Source of the DNA: Pseudomonas eucalypticola
GTDB lineage: Bacteria > Pseudomonadota > Gammaproteobacteria > Pseudomonadales > Pseudomonadaceae
NCBI RefSeq assembly: GCF_013374995.1
Contig: NZ_CP056030.1
Span: 2,264,501 to 2,328,500, forward strand
Length of the DNA stretch: 64,000 nucleotides
Direction: 5' to 3'
Shown piece by piece: positions 52,503-61,144 of the stretch. The first letter of the stretch is position 1. Each line of letters opens with the position of its first letter. Under the pieces are notes generated by a model. That model made no database searches, was not told the origin of the DNA, and saw only the letters and a list, made by a program, of their open reading frames with translations. The position numbers and the translations under genes were made by a program.

Positions 52503-54277
52503 GCTGGCACCTCCACCAGGGGGCCGCGTTTGGCCAGGTATTGATCGATGATGGCCTTGGCCGTCCACAGGCTCAGGGCGCCGATGGTGGACGTGGGGTT
52601 GTAGCCGGCGTTGTTGGGGAACGAGGAGGCACCCAGCACGAACACGTTATGCACGTCCCAGCTTTGCTGGTAGCGGTTGAGCACGCTGGTTTTCGGGTCC
52701 TTGCCCATCACCGCGCCGCCGATGGTGTGGTCGCTGGAGGGCAGGTAGGGGCCGTAGTTGACCGCTGCCGAGTCAAAGCCGTTGACGATCTTCGCGCCCA
52801 TGGCCTTGCCGATTTCCACCGCCTTGTCTTCGGTGAACTTGGCCATGCGCCGGTCGTTTTCGTTGTAGTCGAAGGTCACCCGGATCAGCGGGTCGCCGTG
52901 GGCATCCTTGTACTCGGGGTCCAGGTCCAGGTAGCACTCGTCATGGGAGAAGCTGGTGCCCTGGTTGAAGATGAAGGTGCCGTTCTGGAAGGCGTGGGTG
53001 TAGGCCTTCTTCCAGTCACTGCCCCAGCGCGGGGTGCCCGGTGGCACGGCATCGGCATTGCCGATCGGACGTGCGCCACGCGCCACCACCAGGATGCCGG
53101 CGCCGCCAATGAAGCCCAGGCCCTTGTGGTCGAAGTTATCGCCGTTGTAGTCATCGACCTGGGCCGAGAGCGCGCCGGCACCGATGTATTGGTTCAGTTG
53201 CTCGTCTTCGAAGAACAGGTTGGCGCCCGACACGGTCTGGAAGCTGTAGGCACGGCCGACCACGCCGTCGCGAGTTTCCGGGTTGTAGGGCTTGCCGATT
53301 TTCGACAGCAGCAGCAAGCGCACGTTTTGCATCTGGAAGGCTGAGAAGATGACGATGTCGGCCGGCTGTTCCCATTCCTGCTTGTTGCGGTCCAGGTAGC
53401 TCACGCCGGTGGCGGTCTTGCCGTCTTCGGCCAGGTTGGCGCGCAGCACCGCCGACTCGGTCAGCACGGTGAAGTTGCTGCGCTGCATCAGTGCCGGGAT
53501 CACGCAGGCGTTGGGGCTGGACTTGGAGAAGTTGCCGCAGCCGTAATACAGGCAGTAGCCGCAGTAGGTGCACGGCCCCATGCGCACGCCCAACGGGTTG
53601 GTGTAGGCCTGGGACGCTTGGCCGGCGGGCACCATGAACGGGTGCAGGCCCAGCTTCTTGCTGCCCTCGGTGAACAGGTCGGTCAGGCGTGTAGTGGCCA
53701 GCGGCGGCAGGGGGAATTCGCTTTTGCGGTTGCCCTCGAAGATGTTGGCGCCGTCGATTTTCTCGCCGTTGAGCACGCCGGCCTTGCCGGACACACCGGC
53801 GATTTTCTCGAAACGCTCGTAGAAGGGCTCCAGGTCGTCGTAGCTCACCCCCCAGTCCTGGACGATCAGGCCTTCGGTCAACTGCTGCTGACCGTAGCGC
53901 TTCATCGTGAAGCTGTAGGGTTCGAAATCGAACGGCAGGAAGCGCCAGGCCATGCCGGCCCAGTGGGTACCGGAACCGCCGACGTTGTAGCCCAGCTCGT
54001 TCATGCTCCAGTCGCGGGTGGGCAGGGCGGTCTGCGAGCGGTTGTTGCGGAATGTGGTGGTCTCGATGGCCGGCGGCAGCAGCATGCTGCGGCGGGTGTC
54101 CCAGCGCAGTTCGTCGGTATCGACCGAGGGCGGGAAGTCAGTGGCGGTCTCGAACCAGGGGCCACGCTCGATGGCGACCACGTTGAGCCCGGCGCGGGTC
54201 AGTTCTTCGGCTATCAGCGAGCCGCACCAACCGAGGCCGACGATCACTGCGTCGGCTTTGGGGCGTACATTGGCCAT
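52499..54277 (-). CDS. GMC-family flavoprotein subunit of membrane sugar dehydrogenase (copy 2)
   Basis: 592 residues. FAD motif VGLGWCGSLIAEELTRAG near 13, SGTHWAGMAWRF near 100, Cys cluster GPCTYCGYCLYYGCG near 235, GMC His region SSDHTIGGAVMGKDP near 515 and ASSFPNNAGYNPTSTIGALSL. Nearly colinear with copy 1 (591 residues) yet with many replaced residues, so probably different substrate preference. Exported with the Tat small subunit. Confidence 0.92.
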   Translation of the reverse strand: MANVRPKADAVIVGLGWCGSLIAEELTRAGLNVVAIERGPWFETATDFPPSVDTDELRWDTRRSMLLPPAIETTTFRNNRSQTALPTRDWSMNELGYNVGGSGTHWAGMAWRFLPFDFEPYSFTMKRYGQQQLTEGLIVQDWGVSYDDLEPFYERFEKIAGVSGKAGVLNGEKIDGANIFEGNRKSEFPLPPLATTRLTDLFTEGSKKLGLHPFMVPAGQASQAYTNPLGVRMGPCTYCGYCLYYGCGNFSKSSPNACVIPALMQRSNFTVLTESAVLRANLAEDGKTATGVSYLDRNKQEWEQPADIVIFSAFQMQNVRLLLLSKIGKPYNPETRDGVVGRAYSFQTVSGANLFFEDEQLNQYIGAGALSAQVDDYNGDNFDHKGLGFIGGAGILVVARGARPIGNADAVPPGTPRWGSDWKKAYTHAFQNGTFIFNQGTSFSHDECYLDLDPEYKDAHGDPLIRVTFDYNENDRRMAKFTEDKAVEIGKAMGAKIVNGFDSAAVNYGPYLPSSDHTIGGAVMGKDPKTSVLNRYQQSWDVHNVFVLGASSFPNNAGYNPTSTIGALSLWTAKAIIDQYLAKRGPLVEVPA

Positions 54278-54361
54278 TAATTGCTACCTCATTGAAACGG
54301 CTGGATCACGGGTGTGCAGGCGAGTGTCGGCGCAGGCCGCATCGCTCACGGAATAGGGGTG

Positions 54362-55087
54362 TCAGAGGGTGTTGTCGATCAGGCTGGTGGGGATGATCGT
54401 AAGCTTCTGGCCTTTCTTGGCGATCACGTCGCGGAAGTCATAACGAGCACCGGGGAAACCGAGCATCTTCCAGCTGGCCATGCCCTTGTTGCCGCCGTAG
54501 ATCGGGTCGGCCAGGAAACCTTCGCGCACGTTGGCCAGGATCTGCTCGAACAGCTCCTTGACCTCCAGGTCCGGGCCCAGCACCAGCTCAAGCTGACCGC
54601 TTTCCATGCGCCGCAGCAGGTCGTCCTGTTGGCCGCCGTCCAACTCGGCGAAGGCTTTGGAGAAGGATGTGCGGCACAGGGTATCCAGCGCGGCCAGGCC
54701 CTGGCGCCAGCGGTCGGCCGGGGTCAGCGGCGACTGGGTGCCTTGCTCCGGGGTGCCCTTGACGAAGCGGCCCAGGCGATAGAGGGTGGCGCCGTTGCCG
54801 TAGTCGCCGGCCAGCTGGCGATCAATGAAGGTGGCGCAACCGGCTTCCTTGCCGCCGATGCTCAATTCATCGGCAGGGATCAAGCGATCGGCCAATGCTG
54901 CCGCCGCCTCGAATTCGGCGGGGGTGAAGAACGCCAGGCCACCCTGGCGTACGGTGGGCAGCGTCGGCAGGCTGGCCGTGCCGGGCTGCCAGGGCTGGCC
55001 GCCGCTGATGACCTCGGCACGCGCCGCCGGCAAGGTGGAGGCAGCGGCCAGGGCCAGGGCCGATGAGAGAAAACTTCTGCGCTGCAT
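54362..55087 (-). CDS. Small Tat subunit of membrane sugar dehydrogenase (copy 2)
   Basis: 241 residues. MQRRSFLSSALALAAAS is a Tat signal (RRSFLSS). Mature part: FFTPAEFEAAAALADRLIPAD, GCATFIDRQLAGDYG and GGNKGMASWKMLGFPGARYDFRD as in gluconate-2-dehydrogenase subunit 3. Opens operon 2 (small subunit, GMC, cytochrome, porin). A perfect 18-bp palindrome at 55293 lies about 205 bases upstream. Confidence 0.92.
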   Translation of the reverse strand: MQRRSFLSSALALAAASTLPAARAEVISGGQPWQPGTASLPTLPTVRQGGLAFFTPAEFEAAAALADRLIPADELSIGGKEAGCATFIDRQLAGDYGNGATLYRLGRFVKGTPEQGTQSPLTPADRWRQGLAALDTLCRTSFSKAFAELDGGQQDDLLRRMESGQLELVLGPDLEVKELFEQILANVREGFLADPIYGGNKGMASWKMLGFPGARYDFRDVIAKKGQKLTIIPTSLIDNTL

Positions 55088-55292
55088 GGTGGTTCCCGTG
55101 TGGTGAAAAGGACAGGGACCGGCGGGGCGTCGTCCACACGCACTCGTCCGCGCGGGCAAGGTGGGGGCCTTGTCCGATCAGTGGCTGGATGAACGCCGAA
55201 GGGGAGGAGTGCGTGCTGGAGCAGGTGGCAAAGCGCCTGTCGGTCACGGGCGCAGAGTCTAGGGTGCGACAAGTGGCCACGCCATTAAAAAA

Positions 55293-55310
55293 TTGACGTG
55301 TTTACGTCAA
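55293..55310. promoter_or_regulatory. Shared 18-bp operator-like element, site 3 (perfect palindrome)
   Basis: TTGACGT-GTTT-ACGTCAA, 7-4-7. Sites 1 and 2 keep the left arm and TCAA of the right arm. It lies upstream of operon 2 and 8 bases after the stop of the second LacI gene. Confidence 0.75.
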
Positions 55311-55317
55311 AAGCCAT

Positions 55318-56337
55318 TCAAACGGCGAGAGTTTCCTCGATCACAATACGCAGTTGAGGGGCTGTCTGCGGCGGCTCCTCTAAATCTCCGTTCGCATATA
55401 GCAGATGTTGGATAGCTGCTTTAGCTTGACCCTCAGGATCTTGATCTAATACTAGTGACAGCAGCCCTTCGCGCAGCAGGGCGGCGTGCTCTGGGGTGGC
55501 CTCATGGCCAATCCACACGGGGCGTATATCGAGCTCCAGTAAAGCGGCGCGAATCCCTGAAGAACCGCTACCACTGTCGTAGATGGCGGCGATAGTGTCG
55601 TGCAGCATGACTGCATCGCGCACGGCATGAGCTGAACGGGTGGGGTCGTCATAGCATTCAATGGGACCCACCACGTTCAGTTGAGGGGCTCGCTGATGCA
55701 GTACCTGCAGGAATCCGGCGACACGTTGTTGGTGCGCGTGGTAGAGCAATGAGTTGGTGATGAGGAGCACGCTGCCGGCATCTAGATTTGCCCAGTGGCT
55801 TAACAGGCGTGCTGCACTTCGGCCAGCAACGTTGTTGTCTATGCCAATGTATGTAGCGCCTGGCAGATCAGAGAGGCTGGTCGTTAGTAGAACCACAGGT
55901 ATGCCTTGCGCTATCTGACTTTGCAACGCATGCCGAATCTGTGGCGTATCCTGCGCGACCACTAGGAGTCCTTGCCGGGTCGTATGGGGAGTATTAATCA
56001 GTTCCAGAAGCTGCTCGGGATAGCGCTCGTCCCACCTGTGCTGCTGCAGAACCAAACGTGAGCGAAGCAGTTGGGCTTCCTGATTAAAGCCAGCCGCGAG
56101 GCGGCGGAAATGGTCTGTGGCGCTGTCGACCATCAGAAGATCGAAGCGGAGCAGGCCGTGGGTGGCAGATGGCAGTAGCCGGCGGAGTCCGAGGGTTCTG
56201 GCGGCCTGCAATACTTTACGGCGCTTATTATCAGAAACGCTGCCGCGCTCGTTGAGTACCCTGTCCACCGTGCTTAAGCTCACACCTGCCAACTTGGCAA
56301 CCTGTTGAAGCCCGGCCTTTCGATCAGCATTTTCCAC
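55318..56337 (-). CDS. LacI-family transcriptional regulator 2
   Basis: 339 residues from GTG (VENADRKAGLQQVAKLAG). HTH LQQVAKLAGVSLSTVDRVLNERGSVSDNKRRKVLQAA near 9-45; sensor domain of periplasmic-binding type (YIGIDNNVAGRSAARLLSHW, AAIYDSGSGSSGIRAALLEL, IGHEATPEHAALLREGLLSLVLDQDPEGQA). The frame is open 37 codons further but that part overlaps the aldo/keto reductase remnant. Sensor differs from the first LacI; it is nearer the DNA-binding domain order of ribose/inositol-type regulators. Ends 8 bases from site 3 and so may or may not control operon 2. Confidence 0.85.
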   Translation of the reverse strand: MENADRKAGLQQVAKLAGVSLSTVDRVLNERGSVSDNKRRKVLQAARTLGLRRLLPSATHGLLRFDLLMVDSATDHFRRLAAGFNQEAQLLRSRLVLQQHRWDERYPEQLLELINTPHTTRQGLLVVAQDTPQIRHALQSQIAQGIPVVLLTTSLSDLPGATYIGIDNNVAGRSAARLLSHWANLDAGSVLLITNSLLYHAHQQRVAGFLQVLHQRAPQLNVVGPIECYDDPTRSAHAVRDAVMLHDTIAAIYDSGSGSSGIRAALLELDIRPVWIGHEATPEHAALLREGLLSLVLDQDPEGQAKAAIQHLLYANGDLEEPPQTAPQLRIVIEETLAV

Positions 56338-56338
56338 T

Positions 56339-56821
56339 CTATGGCTCTCGTCCCAATACGCTAGCACGTGCCAGTTTGCGGGAATATTTACCGTGAGTTC
56401 TGGCAGACGTTCGATGCGGCCGCATCTTAACTGCGTAGTTGAGGTCACGAAAGCCCTTTAGAAGGTTTGCCCCGCCGCAGGGGTGAACCAGATACTCAGG
56501 TCGTCCGAGGGGAACATACTGATCGGGCGCTGGACGTGTGACACCGGCTTTTGTGGTGATCGACATGCGTGCAGGGTAGGGATGGAGTACCGCGTCAACG
56601 AGTTGCTCGGCGACATCTGGCCCGTAGCAGTCGGAGCAATCAACCAGGTCGACTCCGAGCTCCGGAAGACGACGCAGAAGATTCAAGACGTTGCTTCGGT
56701 TATCAAGTTCACCCCAACCATTGGCTCCCGTAATGCGTAGGGTACCAAACCCCAGGCGAGTGATCGCCTTTTCACCATTTAATTTGAAGAATTGCTCGCC
56801 TAAATGCTCCGAGAGGATCAT
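56339..56821 (-). pseudogene. Aldo/keto reductase, N-terminal fragment
   Basis: From ATG 56821 (AAGGA upstream): ITRLGFGTLRITGANGWGE, VDLVDCSDCYGPDVAEQLVDAVLHPY and SITTKAGVTRPAPDQYVPLGRPEYL match the first 110 residues of the YdbC-type aldo/keto reductases (catalytic Tyr in DCYG; catalytic Lys in TKAG). After GRPEYL the reading departs from the family (VHPCGGANLLKG...) and stops at 160 residues, against about 290 normal. Internal deletion or truncation has destroyed the gene. Confidence 0.75.
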
Positions 56822-56891
56822 TGGCTGTCCTTGTTCCGTCGGCATCGTTCGTGGAACGATGCGCCAGGCGCATCGCTGTTCATGGCAGGGG

Positions 56892-57866
56892 TTACAGTGT
56901 GAGGATGATTGCTCCTGCCGCCTGACGTGATGTAAGTCGCTCGTAACCTATGAGGTAGTCATCAAGGGTAACGCGGCTATCAATCCTAGGTTTCACAGCA
57001 CCCTCTGCGGCCATACGCAGAATCTCCTTGATTGCATCATGCAGCTCTTCGTCCTTTTCTGCGTGGAGGCTGTAACCCACTACACGCTTTTCTCCGACGA
57101 TGATGTCCACGACGTCCAGCAGTGGTTGCTTGCCTCCGGTGAAACCAACCGACACTAAAGTCCCGTTGGGTCGCAGGCTGCGAACCAGATCCGTGAAGCC
57201 TTCGCCGCCCACTGGATCGATGGCAAAATTTGCTCCTGCGCCGCCAGTGAGCGCGCGTACTGCAGCGGGAACATCGTTCTCAACCGACAGATTGATGGTG
57301 GCGATGGCTCCAGCTTCACTCGCGATGGATGCTCGCTGCGCTGAAGAGCTGAGACCAATGGGTCGAGCGCCCAGTGCTTTTGCTGCCTGAACAGTGGCGT
57401 AACCGACGTTTCCTGCTGCGCCGGACACTAGAACGTAGTCTCCTGGTTTCACCGTGACAGCTTTGGTCAGGGCCCGGTAGGCGGTCAGATAGTTCACGCT
57501 CAGGGCTGCACCTTCCTCATATGACAACGATTTGGGAAGTGCGAGTAATCGGTGGTTCTCAACCCAAAGCCACTCCTGAAACAAGCCATCTTGGGAGACT
57601 CCAAGCTTGTTGCCGCCGTAGACCACGACGCTGGCCCCTTTTTCAAAAACTTCGCTTTGTACAACGACTCCAGCGCCTTCATTTCCGAGAACGAGCGGCA
57701 GCGGTACGTTTGGGAACAGGCCGGTGCGGATGAAGTTAGACAGTTGATTGATGGTGGCCGTCTTAACACGAACGAGAGTGTGGCCAGGCTGCTCGGACGA
57801 TTCAGGTCGGTTCAGCACCGACATTTGAGGCTGTTCGCCAGTCCCATTTAATACCAGTGCTTTCAC
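56892..57866 (-). CDS. Zinc-type/quinone oxidoreductase (MDR family)
   Basis: 324 residues from GTG (VKALVLNGTG), GAGG 9 bases upstream. Medium-chain dehydrogenase without the zinc-binding Cys set: LPLVLGNEGAGVV near 57, SVNYLTAYRALTKA near 124, VSGAAGNVGYATVQAAKALGA near 147 (NADPH motif) and IDPVGG near 219. Resembles NADPH:quinone reductase or enone reductase. It precedes an Old Yellow Enzyme gene by 38 bases in the same direction, suggesting a joint role in enone or electrophile reduction. Confidence 0.88.
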   Translation of the reverse strand: MKALVLNGTGEQPQMSVLNRPESSEQPGHTLVRVKTATINQLSNFIRTGLFPNVPLPLVLGNEGAGVVVQSEVFEKGASVVVYGGNKLGVSQDGLFQEWLWVENHRLLALPKSLSYEEGAALSVNYLTAYRALTKAVTVKPGDYVLVSGAAGNVGYATVQAAKALGARPIGLSSSAQRASIASEAGAIATINLSVENDVPAAVRALTGGAGANFAIDPVGGEGFTDLVRSLRPNGTLVSVGFTGGKQPLLDVVDIIVGEKRVVGYSLHAEKDEELHDAIKEILRMAAEGAVKPRIDSRVTLDDYLIGYERLTSRQAAGAIILTL

Positions 57867-57904
57867 AGGCTGTAACCTCTTGCAAAGGAGTGGCGCATGC
57901 AGAC

Positions 57905-59026
57905 TTACTGACCTTGATAGGGTGGGTAGTCGATGTAGCCCTCTGCGCCGCCACCGTAGAAAGTGCTCTGGTCAGGGACGGCGAGCGGCCAACCTCGGGC
58001 AAGACGATCAACCAGGTCCGGGTTTGAGATATAGGCGCGGCCGAACGCCGTGATATCGGCGGTACCCTCATTCACGAGTTGTGACGCCCGTTCTAGGGTC
58101 ATGCCACCTGCAAGAACGATGGGGGTTTCAGGCAGCAGCAAGCGCAGCTTCTTCAAGAGCGCATCGAACCGCTCACGAGTGCTGTCAGCCTGAGGGCCCA
58201 TCAGCGCAGACCTGGGGTGATCCATGAAGTGGACGTAGGCAAGTTTTCGCTGGCCCAAGGTTTCGACGAGGGCGATGAAGGTCTGGTCGATGTCTTCATA
58301 CAGGGGCATGTCGAAAACTTCGCAGTAAGGCGAGAGTCGGATGGCGACCTTGTTGCTCCCTACTGCAGCAATCGCCGCGTCGACGAGTTCGATAGCAAAT
58401 CGAATTCGATTCTCTATGGTCTCACCGGAGTAGCTGTCGGTTCGGTTATTGATTTTTGGGTTGATGAACTGGTCAACCAAATAGCCGTTGGCACCATGGA
58501 TTTCCACCCCATCGAATCCGGCTTCGATCGCATTTACGGCCGCGTGGGAAAAATCCCCAATGACGCGCTTGATCTCTTCATGATCCAGGGCTCGGGGAGG
58601 GCTCGCCTGGATCATGCCTGCGGTACCATCTTCCTGATAACCGAACGCCATGGCTCCAATGGCCTGCTTTGAGGATGAGCTCACGGGCTGAATACCATGA
58701 ATGCTCTCGTGCGAAACCCTGCCGACATGCCATAGCTGGGCGAAAATGGTACCGCCGACGGCATGAACCGAGCTTGTGGTCGTCCGCCATCCTTCGACTT
58801 GCTCAGAAGTGAAGATGCCTGGGTTGAACAGATAGCCCTGTCCCTCCTTGGAGATAGGTGTCCCCTCACTGACGATCAAACCGGCGGTGCTGCGCTGGGT
58901 GTAGTAAAGAGCTGTGCGCTCATCCGCTATGTCTTGCTTGGTTCGGGCGCGAGTCAGGGGTGCCATGGCGATACGGTTGTTGATCAACCGCGTACCGACC
59001 TGAATGGGTGAAAATAGAGAACTCAT
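57905..59026 (-). CDS. Old Yellow Enzyme-family alkene reductase
   Basis: 373 residues from ATG after GAGG. FMN-binding TIM barrel: LFSPIQVGTRLINNRIAMAPLTRAR, LIVSEGTPIS near 55, WHVGRVSH near 102, EIHGANGYLVDQFINPKINNRTDSYSG near 181-206 (the HxxN substrate pair) and AGGMTLERASQLVNEGTADITAFGRAYISNPDLV near 318. Reduces activated C=C bonds (enones, nitrate esters) with NADPH. The longer upstream frame is discarded; it opposes the arginase leader. Confidence 0.92.
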   Translation of the reverse strand: MSSLFSPIQVGTRLINNRIAMAPLTRARTKQDIADERTALYYTQRSTAGLIVSEGTPISKEGQGYLFNPGIFTSEQVEGWRTTTSSVHAVGGTIFAQLWHVGRVSHESIHGIQPVSSSSKQAIGAMAFGYQEDGTAGMIQASPPRALDHEEIKRVIGDFSHAAVNAIEAGFDGVEIHGANGYLVDQFINPKINNRTDSYSGETIENRIRFAIELVDAAIAAVGSNKVAIRLSPYCEVFDMPLYEDIDQTFIALVETLGQRKLAYVHFMDHPRSALMGPQADSTRERFDALLKKLRLLLPETPIVLAGGMTLERASQLVNEGTADITAFGRAYISNPDLVDRLARGWPLAVPDQSTFYGGGAEGYIDYPPYQGQ

Positions 59027-59324
59027 CGAAACCTCATATCGTGTAAGCCTGCGCGTCGCGCGCAAGAGCCTGATACGACATTTTGTATTTTTCAGCCTTT
59101 GCTTCAAAAGTGCGGGTTCGCGAAAACACTTTCCATGTGGGTGGATAATGATCGTCAGCCGTCCTCGCCAAGTGAATGGCGGCCCTCGGGGGTTGGGCGG
59201 GGAAGTTGGCGTAGAGGTATCAGCAAATTGGCGTATACAGACTAATTTTCTGTGCGGGGGGAGGACAATAATAAGTCGAAAATCCATTACGGCTGGCATA
59301 GCCGAACTACCCGTGGAGAATGAT

Positions 59325-60200
59325 GTGAGTAAGCCAAGCAATACGCTCCGGTTGGTCTTCCCGCAATGGCAAGGTGGCGGTCGCCCTCCTTATCACTTTG
59401 GCGCTCAGCTTCTTGAATGGCTGGCCCCACCCGCGTCAGGCCCTGTTGAGCACGTTCCTGTGCCTAAGCCCGCAGACGTTGCGATTGAAGTTGAAAATGG
59501 GATCGTGGCCCGAGCGCAACTGCTCAAACAGCAAGACGATGCCGCTAAATTGATCCAGAAACATTCCCCTGACAGCATTGTGGTGATCGGCGGTGATTGC
59601 CTCGTCGACCTGGCTCCATTCGCATATCTGAGCGAACGCTATGGAGATGATTTTGCAATCCTCTGGGTCGACGCACATCCGGACATCATGACCCCCAAGC
59701 AATGGTCGTATGCTCACGCGATGGTACTGGGGAACCTGATGGGGTTCGGTGACGAGGACTTCAGTAGTCGGGTCAAGCGCCCGGTCAAACCATCTCACGT
59801 GTTCTACGCGGGGCTTGAAGATCCGAGCGAGTACGAGGCTGGCTTCTTGGCCGAGCACGATCTGAAAAGTGCATCGGGCGCAGCCTTGGCTGACACGAGT
59901 CAGCCTGTGCTGGATTGGATCAAATCGATTGGCGTCAAGCACATTGCTGTGCACTTCGACCTAGACGTACTTGACCTGAATACCTTCAAGGCACAGTTGT
60001 TCGCCAATCCGAACGTCCCTGAAGGGACATACGACGGCATCGCCCGGGGCAAGATGACGCTTGCCCAGGTTACCCGCTTGCTCAAGGACGTTAACCATCA
60101 CGCAGATATCGTAGGGCTTGGATTTGCCGAGCACTTGCCATGGGACGCGATCGGTCTGAAGACGATGTTTGAAGAATTGCCGTTAATCGGCGAACCCTAA
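59325..60200 (+). CDS. Arginase/agmatinase-fold hydrolase with altered first metal motif
   Basis: 291 residues from GTG, 6 bases after GGAG. Ureohydrolase blocks: VVIGGDCLVDLAPFAYL near 86, LWVDAHPDIMTPKQWSYAHAMVLGNLMG near 113, and HFDLDVLD near 218 (both Asp metal ligands). The usual GGDH is GGDC here: the first His ligand is Cys. Some ureohydrolase-like proteins share this. The fold hydrolyses guanidino or amidino groups, but the actual substrate is unknown. Divergent from the OYE gene. Confidence 0.85.
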   Translation: MSKPSNTLRLVFPQWQGGGRPPYHFGAQLLEWLAPPASGPVEHVPVPKPADVAIEVENGIVARAQLLKQQDDAAKLIQKHSPDSIVVIGGDCLVDLAPFAYLSERYGDDFAILWVDAHPDIMTPKQWSYAHAMVLGNLMGFGDEDFSSRVKRPVKPSHVFYAGLEDPSEYEAGFLAEHDLKSASGAALADTSQPVLDWIKSIGVKHIAVHFDLDVLDLNTFKAQLFANPNVPEGTYDGIARGKMTLAQVTRLLKDVNHHADIVGLGFAEHLPWDAIGLKTMFEELPLIGEP

Positions 60201-60208
60201 AAGCCTTT

Positions 60209-60231
60209 GGGCCAGTTCCTGAAACTGGCCC
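60209..60231. terminator. Hairpin between the convergent arginase and TIR genes
   Basis: GGGCCAGTT-CCTGA-AACTGGCCC, a 9-bp perfect stem. On the minus strand it is followed by AAAGGCTTTT; on plus by TTCGAG. Probably a shared terminator. Confidence 0.6.
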
Positions 60232-60243
60232 TTCGAGCCCCCC

Positions 60244-61005
60244 TCACTGGTCACGCAGCAGTTCAGCAATCTCGGAAGCGATCTCCTCTACCGTGTGAGT
60301 AGCGGTGTTACGCGCGACCTTGTCGGAAAGAGAAGGGCTAAAGTCGATAACTTCCTGTTTGGTTATGTCATGCCAAATCGGAAGCAAGATTTGTTCGCCT
60401 GAGACCGTCCTGCTCACGATTCCATCAAGCTCATAGTTCGTCCAGCCTTTTGCTATGAAGGCTCGCGAAAGCACCACTAGGCCAACCCTGCTCTTGGCCA
60501 GGCCCCTGTCGATCTTCTGCCGCAAGCTGTCCCCGATCCGAAGCGTCAGCTCGTCATACCAAACGTTCAGACCTTCGTTGATGAGTGCCGAGGCCAGTGC
60601 ACGAACGACGGTATCCTTATCCTCGGATGCGTGGGATATGAATACATCGAAGGAGTCGCTGCTTTGCGCGGAGGGCGGCGGCTGATCCCTGACCAAGGAG
60701 GGGATGGAGGTGAGAGGGACTTCCCTATATTCAGGAAGCGCGTCCGGCAGTTTGCGGACGCTGGCCTTTGTGCTGCCACTCAAACCTTGCATGTCCACGA
60801 CGATGTACCAATGGCCAGAGCGCGGTACTCCCAGCACCGCAGGGGAGCGTTTCATGAGTCCCCCGACATAGCTGTAACGGCGCCTGTTTTGATAGTTCGA
60901 GAAATCCGAGCTGCTCAATAACATGACATTTGCTGCGCGGGTGAGCGTTACCTCGAAGCGATCCCCTTTGCTGCATGACCCCAAATCGTACTTCAGGAAA
61001 GACAT
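60244..61005 (-). CDS. DUF1883-TIR domain protein
   Basis: 253 residues. N-terminal DUF1883-like domain (LKYDLGSCSKGDRFEVTLTRAANVMLL, YVGGLMKRSPAVLGVPRSGHWYIVVDMQG) to about 80, a linker rich in Pro/Ser, and a TIR domain: DVFISHASEDKDTVVRALASAL near 120, GLNVWYDELTLRIGDSLRQKIDRGL near 144, VGLVVLSRAFIAKGWTNYELDGIV near 173-196 with the presumed NADase Glu in YEL. No membrane helix. TIR proteins of this kind occur in antiphage defence; here it is alone. Confidence 0.9.
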   Translation of the reverse strand: MSFLKYDLGSCSKGDRFEVTLTRAANVMLLSSSDFSNYQNRRRYSYVGGLMKRSPAVLGVPRSGHWYIVVDMQGLSGSTKASVRKLPDALPEYREVPLTSIPSLVRDQPPPSAQSSDSFDVFISHASEDKDTVVRALASALINEGLNVWYDELTLRIGDSLRQKIDRGLAKSRVGLVVLSRAFIAKGWTNYELDGIVSRTVSGEQILLPIWHDITKQEVIDFSPSLSDKVARNTATHTVEEIASEIAELLRDQ

Positions 61006-61080
61006 TCTGATCCCTCAAATTATCTTGCTACAGTTTTGGTATTTCGGATTCAGGATGTTGCTGCCTCACAACAAAGGCGC

Positions 61081-61121
61081 AAAAAACAACGCTGCGCTTA
61101 TAGGTTAGTACAAGCGCAGCG
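61081..61121 (-). terminator. Rho-independent terminator after the EamA gene
   Basis: Minus-strand CGCTGCGCTT...AAGCGCAGCG (10-bp perfect stem, 12-base loop) is followed by TTGTTTTTTG. It starts about 24 bases after the EamA stop. Confidence 0.88.
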
Positions 61122-61144
61122 CGGTGTTACAACGGGAGAGCGTT

